NCBI RefSeq assembly: GCF_026642255.1
Contig: NZ_CP113264.1
Span: forward strand, 5,022,001 to 5,086,000
Length of the DNA stretch: 64,000 nucleotides
Direction: 5' to 3'
Origin: Streptomonospora nanhaiensis
GTDB lineage: Bacteria > Actinomycetota > Actinomycetes > Streptosporangiales > Streptosporangiaceae
Below are positions 17,196-25,934 of this stretch, in pieces. Position 1 is the stretch's first letter, and each line of letters opens with the position of its first letter. Made by a program: the position numbers and the translations under genes. The notes under the pieces are model-generated. The model was not told the origin of the DNA, ran no database searches, and worked only from the letters and a program-made list of their open reading frames with translations.

Positions 17196-17900
17196 CTACG
17201 CGCGGGGGGCGCCCGCGGCGATGCGGTCGAGCCATTCGCGCAGGAGGGCCGACTCCGCGCCGGTCAGCGCGTCCGAGCCGTCGGACAGCAGGGCGGCCAG
17301 CCGCAGAGCGGCGGCGCCCGCCCCCGGCTCCGCGGGGTCGTCGTCCCCGGGGACGGGGTCCTCGGTGAGCAGGCCGGCGAAGACGGCGTCACGGACGCGG
17401 TGGGACAGGCCGGGGTCGGTGTAGACGTCGGGCTGGCTGACCATGCTCAGGGCGACGCCGACGTTGGCGGACATGATCGCCTGGGCGGCGCGGTGGGGCC
17501 CGACCCGCAGGCGACCGGCCGCCGCACAGCGGACGAGGGTCCGCTCCAGCAGGGAGAACGCCTCCTTCGACGCACCCGGCACCTGCGCGAGGTGCGGGGA
17601 GAACATCAGCCGGTAGACGGCCGGGTGGGCCAGGGCGAAGCCGTTGTGCGCGTCCCATCCCCGGCGCAGGTCCGCGACGGGGTCCTCCGTGTGCCCGGCC
17701 GAGCGCTTGGCGCCCAGGTAGCGCTCGAAGCCGTAGTCCACGAGCGCGCTGAGCAGACCGTTCTTGTCCCCGAAGAGCCGGTAGAGGACGGGGGCGCCCA
17801 CACCGACGGCCTCGCACACCGCCCGGGTCGCGATGTCCCGGTCGGGCGAGTCGTCGAGCAGGCGTTCGGCCGCTTCGAGCATCTGCGTGCGCGTGTCCAC
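17196..17900 (-). CDS. TetR-family regulator divergent from an SDR gene
   Basis: The 234-residue product has an N-terminal TetR DNA-binding domain (MLEAAERLLDDSPDRDIATR, then AVCEAVGVGAPVLYRLFGDK, about residues 7-50) and a helical ligand domain. The start is a GTG at 17900, where homology begins; no strong ribosome binding site is visible. It is divergent from the SDR gene at 18042 across a 141-base region with two inverted repeats. That is the typical layout for local autoregulation and control of the SDR. Confidence 0.87.
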   Translation of the reverse strand: MDTRTQMLEAAERLLDDSPDRDIATRAVCEAVGVGAPVLYRLFGDKNGLLSALVDYGFERYLGAKRSAGHTEDPVADLRRGWDAHNGFALAHPAVYRLMFSPHLAQVPGASKEAFSLLERTLVRCAAAGRLRVGPHRAAQAIMSANVGVALSMVSQPDVYTDPGLSHRVRDAVFAGLLTEDPVPGDDDPAEPGAGAAALRLAALLSDGSDALTGAESALLREWLDRIAAGAPRA

Positions 17901-17954
17901 GTGCCGAGGATAGCCACTCCGCGCACCCGCGCGCCCCCCTGGCGATACCAGAGT

Positions 17955-18003
17955 TACGTAAAACACGTATCTCGGGTACGCTTCTGATGTTATCGTCGAT
18001 AAC
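17955..18003. promoter_or_regulatory. Two inverted repeats between TetR and SDR genes
   Basis: GTTATCG-T-CGATAAC (17989-18003) is a perfect 7+1+7 palindrome. TACGT-AAAAC-ACGTA (17955-17969) is a 5-base inverted repeat 30 bases away. Both are in the AT-rich divergent promoter region. The first is the better operator candidate for the adjacent TetR protein. Confidence 0.55.
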
Positions 18004-18041
18004 AGGAAATCGGAACACCGATACAAGCCAGGGGAAGCACC

Positions 18042-18782
18042 ATGGACACCCAGAACACCCACCGGGTCGCCCTCGTCACCGGGGCCTCCGGCGGCATCGG
18101 GCGCGCCGTCGCCGAACGCCTCGCCCGCGACGGGATGTCCGTCGTGGTGCACTACGCGGGAAACGCCGGACGCGCCGAGGAGACCGTCGCCTCCATCACC
18201 GGCCGGGGCGGCCGGGCCCTCGCGGCCCGTGCCGACGTCGCCGACGCCGACCAGGTCGAGGCGCTCTTCGACACCGCGGAGAGGGCCTTCGGCGGGGTGG
18301 ACGTCGTGGCCCACACGGCCGGGGTGCTCAGGCTGGCCCGGGTCGCGGAGCAGGACCTGGACGACCTCGACGACCTCCTGCGCACCAACGTGCGCGGCAC
18401 GTTCGCGGTCGCCCGCGAGGCGGCCCGCCGCGTCCGCCGGGGAGGAGCGGTCATCACCTTCTCGTCCTCGGTCGTCAAGCTCGCCTTCCCCGGCTACGCG
18501 GGGTACGCGGCGAGCAAGGCCGCCGTGGACGCCCTCACCCCGGTCCTCGCCGGCGAACTGCGGGGACGCGACGTCACGGTCAACGCCGTCGCCCCCGGCC
18601 CCACCGCCACCCCGCTGTTCCTGGAGGGCAAGGACCGGGAGACCGTCGACCGGCTCGCCGCCCAACCCCCGCTGGAGCGCCTGGGCCTGCCCGAGGACAT
18701 CGCCGAGTCGGTCGCCTTCCTGGCCGGCCCGGGGCGCTGGATCAACGGCCAGACCGTCTACGCCAACGGCGGCATCGCCTGA
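18042..18782 (+). CDS. Short-chain dehydrogenase/reductase (3-oxoacyl-ACP reductase-like)
   Basis: This is a 246-residue classical SDR. TGASGGIGRAVA (about residues 14-25) binds NAD(P). A catalytic Ser is in ITFSSSVVK, and Tyr and Lys are in GYAGYAASKAAV. NAVAPGPTATP and a C-terminal GQTVYANGGIA complete the fold. It is likely a cytosolic NADP(H)-dependent reductase of a carbonyl or alcohol, substrate unknown. It stands alone downstream of the divergent TetR operator region, so it may be an inducible detoxification enzyme. Confidence 0.88.
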   Translation: MDTQNTHRVALVTGASGGIGRAVAERLARDGMSVVVHYAGNAGRAEETVASITGRGGRALAARADVADADQVEALFDTAERAFGGVDVVAHTAGVLRLARVAEQDLDDLDDLLRTNVRGTFAVAREAARRVRRGGAVITFSSSVVKLAFPGYAGYAASKAAVDALTPVLAGELRGRDVTVNAVAPGPTATPLFLEGKDRETVDRLAAQPPLERLGLPEDIAESVAFLAGPGRWINGQTVYANGGIA

Positions 18783-19113
18783 CCCCCGGCGGCCCCCGGC
18801 CCGGGCGTGCGCGGACCCCGCACCGCCCGGGGACGGGCGCCCCGGCGGCGCGCGAGGCGGAGCCGGCGGCGGGCAGTCGGCGGACCCGGTCCGGGCGGAC
18901 CCGCCATGGCCCGAAGCGGCCAGGAGAGCGGCGGGCAGACCCGGCCCGGAGAGGCGGCCACGGCCGGACCCACGGGCCCGTTTCGCCCAGGAAGCTCCGT
19001 GATTGGTGAAATCGCCGTAAACGTGCGCCAAGTCGCCCGTGGGCCGCCCCGCACCGCACCCCCGGGTGTTTCGCTGGCGGTGAGGGTTCACCGTGAGCGA
19101 CGGAGGGGGCGCC
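18783..19113. other. 331-base stretch without a gene
   Basis: GC-rich sequence lies between the SDR stop and the next coding region. The last 110 bases are slightly less GC-rich (around GATTGGTGAAATCGCCGTAA) and probably contain the promoter of the membrane protein/PrsW pair. No clear hexamers, repeats or reading frame were found. Confidence 0.4.
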
Positions 19114-19728
19114 ATGACGGAGGCGACAGGGGACGGCCCGCGCGCGCAGGAGCGCGGATCCCTGAGCAACTGGGTCCCACTGGGGCTGGCCGCCGCCGCG
19201 GTCGCCGCCCTCGTCGTGGGCTGGCCGCTGGTCAACGCGCTCCTGCCCGGCTCGGAGACCGTCCCCTCCGGCGAACCCGTGACCGTCGGCGCCGCGGGGG
19301 AGTACCGGGCGTCCCTGACCTTCCCCCAGGACGGCTGGCTCCTGGACACCGGCGCCAGCCAGGCCGGGCAGGTCTACCGTTTCGACCGCGGCCCCGTGCA
19401 GCTGACGCTCAACTCCGTCACCCCCACGACCTCGCCGCCGCCCACCGCCGAGGAGCTGTGGGACGGCATGCGCCGGGTCGCCCGCGCGGGCGAGGCGTCG
19501 GCACGGCTGAGCGAACCGGAGGCGATCTCGACCGAGGACGGGGCCGAGGGGCTGACAGGCACCCTCAAGAGCGACTCCCAGCAGGGCGCGGCGGTCGTCT
19601 ACCCCTCCCCCGACGGCCGCTTCGCCGTGGAGATGACGCTCGCCGGGCAGGACGCGACGACGGCCGACCTCGCCGCGGTCGCCGACGTCGTCCGGTCCGT
19701 CTCGTTCACCAGGGAGGGAGCCGCATGA
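19114..19728 (+). CDS. Membrane-anchored protein of unknown function, paired with PrsW
   Basis: The 204-residue protein has a short cytoplasmic N-terminus, one membrane helix (VPLGLAAAAVAALVVGWPLV, about residues 21-41) and an exported domain of about 155 residues. That domain starts with VTVGAAGEYRASLTFPQDGW and ends with a helix before the stop. The ATG at 19114 is used because GGAGGGGGCGCC directly precedes it; a GTG 21 bases upstream is possible. The stop overlaps the start of the PrsW gene (ATGA). Type II topology and coupling suggest it could be a substrate or partner of that protease. No family is recognised. Confidence 0.75.
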   Translation: MTEATGDGPRAQERGSLSNWVPLGLAAAAVAALVVGWPLVNALLPGSETVPSGEPVTVGAAGEYRASLTFPQDGWLLDTGASQAGQVYRFDRGPVQLTLNSVTPTTSPPPTAEELWDGMRRVARAGEASARLSEPEAISTEDGAEGLTGTLKSDSQQGAAVVYPSPDGRFAVEMTLAGQDATTADLAAVADVVRSVSFTREGAA

Positions 19729-20891
19729 ACCACGCACCCGACGACCGGCCCGCCCCGGCCGCCACCGACCGGGGGACGGTGCCGTCCCCACGCCGTTCGC
19801 CCCACACCACTCCGGGCCCCCGGCGCGTCCCCGCGCCGCGGCCCGGCGACGGGGGGTCCGCGCGCGGCCGGCGGCTGCCGGCCCTGGCCTCGCTCGTCCT
19901 GATCACCGTGCTGTGCCTGGCCGGACTGCTCTACCTGGCGCTGCAGATGGCGCTCCCCGTGCGGGCCTTCCTCCCCGAGGCGCTCCTGGCCGCGGCGCTC
20001 GGCATCGTGACCCTGGCCTTCGGGTTCTGGGTGCTGCGCCGCATCCGCCCCGTGCGGGAGCCCGACGCGGACGCGTCCGTGGTCGCGGTGGCCTGGGGCC
20101 TGTTCGCGGCGACCGGCGCCGGGGTCGTCGCCAACGGCGGCCTGGGGGCGGTCTGGGCCAAGGGCCTGGGACTGGACCTGGCGGGGGTCTGGGGCGCCGC
20201 GCTGACCGCGCCGCTCAACGAGGAGGTGCTGAAACTGGCGGGGATCGTGCTCGTCGCGGTCGCCTTCCCGACCTCCGTGCGCGGGCCCGTGGACGGTTTC
20301 GCGATCGGCTCCCTGGTGGGCCTGGGGTTCGAGGTGACGGAGAACTTCATCTACTCGATGAACGCGGTGCTCATGGCGGGCGGGACCGGCGGCCTCGCCC
20401 CCGTGGTGCAGACCGCCGTCATCCGGGTGGGGCTGACCGGCCCGGGATCCCACTGGGCGATGTCGGCCGTCGCGGGCACCGCCGTCGGCCTGCTCGCCGC
20501 GGTGGGCTGGCGGCCGAGGACCCGCCGGGCGGTGTGCGCCGCCCTCCTGGTGGCGCTCGCGATGGCGCTGCACTGGCTCCTGGACGCGCCCCTGTTCAGC
20601 GGTGTCCTCGGCGTCCTGGCCAAGGTCGCCGTCATCTTCGCGACGACGATGGCCGTGTACCTCACCGTGCGGCGCGCCTACCGGCGCCGGGTGCGCGACG
20701 CGCTGGGCTCGGAGGCGGAAGAGCTCGGGATGCGCAGGTCGGCGGCCGTGGCCCTGGCCACGCGGCACGGGCGGCGGCGCGAACTCCAGCGGGTCGCGCA
20801 GCCGGAGCAGCCGGCCGTCTGGGACCGGCAGGACCGGATGGTGCGGGCCGCCGAGGACCGGGCTGCGCTGTACGCCGGACACTCCGTCTGA
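19725..20891 (+). CDS. PrsW-family intramembrane protease
   Basis: The 388-residue multi-pass protein has the three motifs of M82 glutamic-type intramembrane proteases: EExxK in NEEVLKLAG, FxxxE in LGFEVTENFIYSM and HxxxD in HWLLDAPLF. About eight helices lie between residues 55 and 310. The N-terminal 50 residues are Pro/Arg-rich and the C-terminus is charged. The ATG overlaps the previous stop by four bases with AGGGAGGG upstream, so the pair is translationally coupled. B. subtilis PrsW performs site-1 cleavage of the anti-sigma factor RsiW. No sigma/anti-sigma gene is adjacent here. Confidence 0.88.
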   Translation: MNHAPDDRPAPAATDRGTVPSPRRSPHTTPGPRRVPAPRPGDGGSARGRRLPALASLVLITVLCLAGLLYLALQMALPVRAFLPEALLAAALGIVTLAFGFWVLRRIRPVREPDADASVVAVAWGLFAATGAGVVANGGLGAVWAKGLGLDLAGVWGAALTAPLNEEVLKLAGIVLVAVAFPTSVRGPVDGFAIGSLVGLGFEVTENFIYSMNAVLMAGGTGGLAPVVQTAVIRVGLTGPGSHWAMSAVAGTAVGLLAAVGWRPRTRRAVCAALLVALAMALHWLLDAPLFSGVLGVLAKVAVIFATTMAVYLTVRRAYRRRVRDALGSEAEELGMRRSAAVALATRHGRRRELQRVAQPEQPAVWDRQDRMVRAAEDRAALYAGHSV

Positions 20892-20945
20892 CCCGGCCGC
20901 ACCGCCGTCCCGCTTCCGTGCGGACGCGGGGCGGCGGGGCGGAGG

Positions 20946-21986
20946 TCAGGCCGTGCCGGGCCCGCCTGACCGGGCACGGTGTGCGGCGACCGCGTACACG
21001 GCCGCTCCGAGCAGGACGACGACCGCCGCGAGCCCACCGCCCAGCCCCAGGGTAAGCGCGTCGGGCTGGAACAGTGCCTGCCCGCGCAGCGCCTGGTGGG
21101 TGAGGAGCGCGAACGACCCGGCGTAGCCCGCACCGGCCACGACCACCAGCGCCGTGCGCACACCCTCCCCCTTCAGCACCGGAACCCTCCGCGACGCCGC
21201 GGCCAGGCCCAGCGCCACCAGTGGCACGACCTGCATCCCGTGCAACCCGACGAAGTGCGGCACGCGCAGATCGCCGCTCTCCGCGTTCCACCCGGTCACG
21301 GGAGCGCCCTCGCCGCCGTCCGGGGCACCGACGCTGTGCGCGCCCATCGTCTGCAGTTCGACGCCGGACTCCTCCGCCCGGTGCTGGTCCGGCGTGGGCT
21401 GAGTCATCATCGGCCCGATCGCCATCCCCGCCACGCACAGGAACACCCCCAGGCGGATCGCCCAGGACAGGGGCCGGTCGACCCGCTTCTGGACCAGGAG
21501 CAGGAGACCGATGGCCAGGGTGCCGAGCAACAGCACGACCGCGCCGTTGCCCATCATCTGCTGGACCGCCGCGTCGAACTCGGTGGAGAAGTTGAAGTGG
21601 CTGCGCGTCCCCCTCCCGGCCTGGAGGAAGATCGCGACCGTCTCCACCAGACAGGCGGCCGCCACAGCCGTGCCCAGGACCCACAGGGTGCGGCGCCAGC
21701 GCGGGAACAGGCTGAACATCCAGGCGAGGGTGAGGCAGTACAGGCCGAAGGAGACCGCGAACTTGAACGGCTTGAGCCAGACGGACTCCCCCAGGAGCGT
21801 GCGGCCGTCGACGACCATGCCCACGCACGTGGCGAGGGCGAGCAGTCCGCACAACGCCGCGAAGCACACGAGCGGCCGGTGCCACCGGCGGGGCACGTCC
21901 GGCGGGGACGGGGCCTCCGGCGGACCGGGGGCCTCCGGGGCCGGACCGGAAGCGGGGGTAGGAGCGGGGGAGAACGTGCTGTTCAT
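20946..21986 (-). CDS. Multi-pass membrane protein of unknown function
   Basis: This is a 346-residue protein with about eight predicted membrane helices after a Pro-rich N-terminus. Recognisable stretches include LVCFAALCGLLALATCVGMV, WLKPFKFAVSFGLYCLTLAW and HFVGLHGMQVVPLVALGLAA. The loop WLKPFKF and the His in FVGLHGMQ recur in a group of actinobacterial hypothetical membrane proteins, but I know no assigned function. The ATG at 21986 is the first start inside plausible coding sequence. It converges with the PrsW gene, with only 54 bases between stops. Confidence 0.78.
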   Translation of the reverse strand: MNSTFSPAPTPASGPAPEAPGPPEAPSPPDVPRRWHRPLVCFAALCGLLALATCVGMVVDGRTLLGESVWLKPFKFAVSFGLYCLTLAWMFSLFPRWRRTLWVLGTAVAAACLVETVAIFLQAGRGTRSHFNFSTEFDAAVQQMMGNGAVVLLLGTLAIGLLLLVQKRVDRPLSWAIRLGVFLCVAGMAIGPMMTQPTPDQHRAEESGVELQTMGAHSVGAPDGGEGAPVTGWNAESGDLRVPHFVGLHGMQVVPLVALGLAAASRRVPVLKGEGVRTALVVVAGAGYAGSFALLTHQALRGQALFQPDALTLGLGGGLAAVVVLLGAAVYAVAAHRARSGGPGTA

Positions 21987-22247
21987 CAGGGTCTTTCCGG
22001 GAGAAGAGGTCGACGGGACGAGTCTTCCGAAGCCCCTTCGGCCTCTCAATCCTGCTCACACCACTCCGATCCGGGACCCACCCCCACCCCGCGGTGGTGG
22101 ACGCACCACCGCGCGGGCGGCGCCCTTCGGAGGGGCCCGTCCCCCGCGGACCCGCACCCCTGCCACCACGCGGGCGGCGTGAGCGCACACGCGCGAGCCG
22201 TCCCTCCGCGCGGCCGGAGACACCGCACGCGGGCGGCGGGGCCGAGG

Positions 22248-23039
22248 TCAGGCCCCGGGGCGGGTCCAGCGCTGGAGCAGCGTGCCCTCGGACTCGATCA
22301 GCACCCGGGGCGTGAACAGGCGGTCGGCGACGGCGCCCACGGCGATGCGCTGCTCGGCGCCGCCCGCCAGGGCGGGGACCACGGTGAGGCACAGCTCGTC
22401 CAGCAGTCCGGCGGCGGCCACGTCGGCGAGCAGGCGCGGACCGCCCTCGCACAGGACCCGGGGCAGACCGCGCGCGGCCAGCGCCCCGACGGCGGCGGGC
22501 AGGTCGACGGAGTCGCCGCCCGCCACCAGGACCCGGTCCGCGCCCAGGGTCCTCCGGGCCAGCCCGATCGCCTCGGCGCCCGCGGCCGCGCAGGTCACCA
22601 TCAGCACGCCGCCCCGGTCCCCGTCGGCTCCGCCCCCGGGGTCCGCCGCGAGCAGCGGCGGCACCGCGGCCGTCCGGCTGACCACGGCCAGTTCGGGGCA
22701 GGCCGCACGGCCCCCGGCAACGGCGCGCGCCGCCCGGTCCCCGGTGCGGGGGCGCGGGCGCCGGTACCCCTCGACGCGGGCGGTTCCGGCCCCGACCAGC
22801 ACGACGTCGGCCAGGTCGCGGAGCAGCGTGTACACCAGCCGGTCGGCGGGGGTGTTGATGGTCCCCGTCCGACCGTCGCCGCCCGCCGCCGCGCCGTCCA
22901 GGGTCGCGACCATGTTCGCCCGCACCCAGGGGCGGCCCGTCCCGCCCGGGTGGGCGTAGAGCCCCTCCAGCGCCGCCGCGTCCAGGCGTTCGCCCGGGGC
23001 GGCGACCCCGGGCAGGGCGTCGTTCAACAGCAGGCGCAC
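22248..23039 (-). CDS. RibD C-terminal-like pyrimidine reductase family protein
   Basis: The 263-residue protein resembles the reductase domain of RibD and DHFR-like flavin-pathway enzymes. It contains RANMVATLDGAAAG, DLADVVLVGAGTARVEGY, RVLVAGGDSVDLPAAV, CEGGPRLLADVAAAGLLDEL and a C-terminal strand before the stop. Such stand-alone proteins occur widely in actinobacteria and act as riboflavin-pathway or drug-metabolising reductases. A GTG start at 23039 is preceded by GGAGGCACC. No other riboflavin genes are near. It is co-directional with the LigB-like and FolP2-like genes. Confidence 0.82.
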   Translation of the reverse strand: MRLLLNDALPGVAAPGERLDAAALEGLYAHPGGTGRPWVRANMVATLDGAAAGGDGRTGTINTPADRLVYTLLRDLADVVLVGAGTARVEGYRRPRPRTGDRAARAVAGGRAACPELAVVSRTAAVPPLLAADPGGGADGDRGGVLMVTCAAAGAEAIGLARRTLGADRVLVAGGDSVDLPAAVGALAARGLPRVLCEGGPRLLADVAAAGLLDELCLTVVPALAGGAEQRIAVGAVADRLFTPRVLIESEGTLLQRWTRPGA

Positions 23040-23121
23040 GACGGTGCCTCCGGGGTCTCGGCTCCCTGGCGGGTCGTCGCCGCGCTCGGGGAGGAGCCGT
23101 GGACGGCGGGCGCCGCGCGGC

Positions 23122-23817
23122 TCATCCCGTCCCGCGCAGCCACGTCGCCACGAAGTACATGACGCCGAACGGGTCGTCGGCGTAGAGGAGCTCTGGCCGC
23201 ACCAGGGTCCCGCTGAAGGCCACCGCGTGCCCCATGACCTGGAACGCCGCCCGGCCCGCCACCATCAGCTCCTCCGCCGGCCCGGGGTCCAGACCGAGGA
23301 GGCCGGTCCAGTCCCCCGCCGCCAGCGACCGGCGGATCCCCTCGTCGAAACCGAAGGCGCGCTCGTCCAGGTACCCGGGGGCCCTGAGCCCGCGCCGGGC
23401 CCCGCCGTCGCCCATGACGAGCAGGCCCACCCGGCCGCTCCGCCCGGCGATCCGCGCCCCCGCGGCCTCCGTCTCGGCGGCGGACGCGTCCCAGGCCACC
23501 GTCAGCATCTCCACCGGCCCGGAGTACCCGGCCCCGTCGAGCAGCCGGCGTGCCACGCCCAGGCTCAGCGGCAGCGCCCGCTCCCGGGGCGCCCGCTCTC
23601 CCGTCCCGCCGAACCCCCGGACCGGCACCGCGCCCCCGGCGTGCTCGCCCGGGGCGTCGTGCCCGCCGACCACCACGACCACGTCCGGTGTGAGTGCGGT
23701 CAGCGCCCCCAGGGCCTCCGTGCACGCCTTGCGCAGCTCGGCAGCCACGTCCTGGCCCCCGGTGAGCTCGCGCAGCAGCAGGGGCGGATGCGGGCAGACC
23801 ACGGTTCCCACGATCAA
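23122..23817 (-). CDS. LigB-like (class III extradiol dioxygenase fold) protein
   Basis: The 231-residue protein starts MIVGTVVCPHPPLLLRE, whose Cys-Pro-His-Pro-Pro-Leu-Leu is typical of the LigB/MEMO1 superfamily actinobacterial branch. Further motifs are VVVVGGHDAPGEH and RVGLLVMGDGGARRG. A C-terminal GVMYFVATW follows. True dioxygenases bind Fe(II) through two His and one Glu; only the first His is securely identified here, so catalysis is uncertain. It starts with TTG preceded by GAGGAG, ten bases after the FolP2-like stop, in one operon. Confidence 0.72.
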   Translation of the reverse strand: MIVGTVVCPHPPLLLRELTGGQDVAAELRKACTEALGALTALTPDVVVVVGGHDAPGEHAGGAVPVRGFGGTGERAPRERALPLSLGVARRLLDGAGYSGPVEMLTVAWDASAAETEAAGARIAGRSGRVGLLVMGDGGARRGLRAPGYLDERAFGFDEGIRRSLAAGDWTGLLGLDPGPAEELMVAGRAAFQVMGHAVAFSGTLVRPELLYADDPFGVMYFVATWLRGTG

Positions 23818-23827
23818 GGACGACTCC

Positions 23828-24688
23828 TCACGCCAGCCCCCGCACGGTGCGCGCAGGGGGTCGGACCCCGCGGATGGCGGCGACCATGTCGAGCACCTGC
23901 CGGGTCTCCACCACCTCGTGGACCCGGTAGACCTGCGCGCCCAGCCAGGCGCACACCGCGGTCGCCGCGAGCGTCCCGGTCAGGCGCTCGCCCACCGGCA
24001 GGTCGAGGGTCTCGCCGACGAAGTCCTTGTTGGACAGCGACACCAGCACCGGCCACCCGGTCGAGGTCATCTCGCCCAGGCGCCGGGTCAGCTCCAGGGA
24101 GTGCCAGGTGTTCTTGCCGAAGTCGTGCGCCGGGTCGATGAGGGCCGACGCCGGGTCCACCCCCAGGGACACCGCGCGCTCGGCCAGGGCGACGGTGCGG
24201 TCGACGGCGTCGCGCACCACGTCCTCGTAGTGCACCCGGTGCGGCCGGGTGCGCGGGGTGACGCCCCCCGTGTGGGTGCACACCAGGCCGACGCCGAACT
24301 CGGCCGCGACCTCCGCCAGCCCCGGGTCGTACCCGCCCCAGGCGTCGTTGAGCAGGTCGGCCCCTGCCTCGCACACCGCCCGGCCCACGGACGCCCGCCA
24401 GGTGTCCACGCTGATGACCAGGTCGGGGAACTCGGCCCGGACCCCGGCCACGAAGTCCACGATCCGGCGCTTCTCCTCGTCCGCGCCGATCTCCTCCCCC
24501 GGGGCCGCCTTGATCCCGCCGATGTCCACGATGTCGGCGCCCTCGTCGACGACCCTGCGCACGCGCTCGAACGCGGGACCGTCGTCCCAGGTGGCGCCCT
24601 TGTCGTAGAAGGAGTCGGGTGTGCGGTTGACGATCGCCATGACCAGCGCCGTGTCCGCGCCGTACTCCCGGCCCCGCAGTCTCAACAC
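23828..24688 (-). CDS. folP2: Dihydropteroate synthase-like protein (FolP2 type)
   Basis: The 286-residue TIM-barrel protein has VMAIVNRTPDSFYDKG, EGADIVDIGGIKAAPGEEI, VISVDTWRA and GADLLNDAWGG, clearly the DHPS fold. The loop that in active enzymes reads ESTRPG is IKAAPG here, so the conserved Ser-Thr-Arg is absent. The His of the C-terminal motif is retained (VYRVHEV). Mycobacterial FolP2, encoded next to GpgS, likewise carries such changes and has been reported to lack DHPS activity. The GTG at 24688 overlaps the GpgS stop by seven bases. The gene pair and the altered loop both support FolP2 rather than FolP1. Confidence 0.85.
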   Translation of the reverse strand: MLRLRGREYGADTALVMAIVNRTPDSFYDKGATWDDGPAFERVRRVVDEGADIVDIGGIKAAPGEEIGADEEKRRIVDFVAGVRAEFPDLVISVDTWRASVGRAVCEAGADLLNDAWGGYDPGLAEVAAEFGVGLVCTHTGGVTPRTRPHRVHYEDVVRDAVDRTVALAERAVSLGVDPASALIDPAHDFGKNTWHSLELTRRLGEMTSTGWPVLVSLSNKDFVGETLDLPVGERLTGTLAATAVCAWLGAQVYRVHEVVETRQVLDMVAAIRGVRPPARTVRGLA

Positions 24689-25704
24689 CGGCCGATCACC
24701 CCCTCCAGTCCGTCCGGGAGCACCGCGCGCCCGGTCCCGCCGCCCGCCCGCGGCTCCTGCGCCCCCACATCGGCCGCCGGCGGGCGCTCCACGACGCTGA
24801 CCTCGGTCGCGAGAGGCGCCCCCCGCCCCTCCCCGGAGCCGAACTGCCGGAGCTCGACCCGGTCGGAGACCCGGTCGAGGCCGGAGCGGCGGTCGGCTAC
24901 CGCGAGGAGTTCGGTGGCCATGGCCCCCAGGTCGCGCAGCGACTGGTGCCTGTGGGCCCGGCGCCCCAGGTCCACCTGGGCGACGGCGTCCACGCCGCGC
25001 CGCAGGTGGGTGTCGACCAGGACGGCGAGTTCGACGCCGTAGCCGGTCGGCACGGACAGCTGGGAGAACAGGTCCCGGCGCACGGCCCACTCCCCCGACA
25101 GCGGCTGCACGACACCCGAGAGCGCGGGCCAGCGCAGGGCGATGGTGGGGCGGGCGACGAGTTCGGTGACCCGGCCGCCCTCGTAGGAGACCTCGCCCCC
25201 GGCGCCCCCGCCGTCCCCGGACAGGTCCAGGACGCGGTCGTAGAAGCCCTTGACCAGGGACACGCCCGGCTGGGTGAGCAGGGGGCCGAGCAGCCCGGAC
25301 ACGAAGTGGGTGCCCCACTCGACGAGGTCGGCGTCCAGGAAGGCGACGATGTCGCCGGAGGTCACGAACTGGGACTTCCACATCGCCTCGCCCTTGCCCC
25401 GGTGGTGGCCGAGGTCGGGCCGGACGTCGCCGACGCGGTGGACGGTCGCTCCGGCCTCGCGGGCCACGGCGGCCGTGTCGTCGGCGGAATCGGAGTCCAT
25501 GACGACGATCTCGTCCAGGAGGGGCGCGTCCTCCACCAGCTCCCGGCGGACCCGGGCGACGATCCCCCCGACGGTCTCGGCCTCGTCGCGCGCCGGCAGC
25601 ACCAGGCTGACCGTGCCGCGCCCCCGGTGTTTGAGTTCGACCAGCCGCTCGACCGACCAGTCCGAGGACCGGTACGTGCGACGTCCGAACCACGCGTTCT
25701 CCAC
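24682..25704 (-). CDS. gpgS: Glucosyl-3-phosphoglycerate synthase
   Basis: This enzyme transfers glucose from NDP-glucose to 3-phosphoglycerate, the first step to glucosylglycerate and, in mycobacteria, methylglucose lipopolysaccharide. The 340-residue sequence has the GT81-type N-terminus (SLVLPARDEAETVGGIVARV), the metal-binding DSD in EIVVMDSDSADDT and HHRGKGEAMWKSQF. FLDADLVEW and a central GVVQPLSGEWAVRRDLF follow. The GTG at 25704 has GGGGAGG upstream and gives the canonical start ENAWFGRRTY. The overlapping folP2 gene reproduces the mycobacterial gpgS-folP2 order. The C-terminal 50 residues are low-complexity. Confidence 0.9.
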   Translation of the reverse strand: MENAWFGRRTYRSSDWSVERLVELKHRGRGTVSLVLPARDEAETVGGIVARVRRELVEDAPLLDEIVVMDSDSADDTAAVAREAGATVHRVGDVRPDLGHHRGKGEAMWKSQFVTSGDIVAFLDADLVEWGTHFVSGLLGPLLTQPGVSLVKGFYDRVLDLSGDGGGAGGEVSYEGGRVTELVARPTIALRWPALSGVVQPLSGEWAVRRDLFSQLSVPTGYGVELAVLVDTHLRRGVDAVAQVDLGRRAHRHQSLRDLGAMATELLAVADRRSGLDRVSDRVELRQFGSGEGRGAPLATEVSVVERPPAADVGAQEPRAGGGTGRAVLPDGLEGVIGRC

Positions 25705-25934
25705 TGAAGCCTCCCCAGCGGCCAACCCTAGGGCACGTTCCGTGCGGGGGACCGGCCAGGACGTGAATTCGGGTGTGAAATCCCCGCGCTCTGTGACGGG
25801 TGGCTCACGGGGGGCCGGTGCGGCGGGCGCGACCCGTCGGCGGAGGCCGCGCTCCCTTCGGGCCGGACGCCCGCGCGCCCGGTCCGCCAGCGGGGGCACC
25901 CCCGTGCGGAGCGGTCGGGACCGCTCAGTACGGT

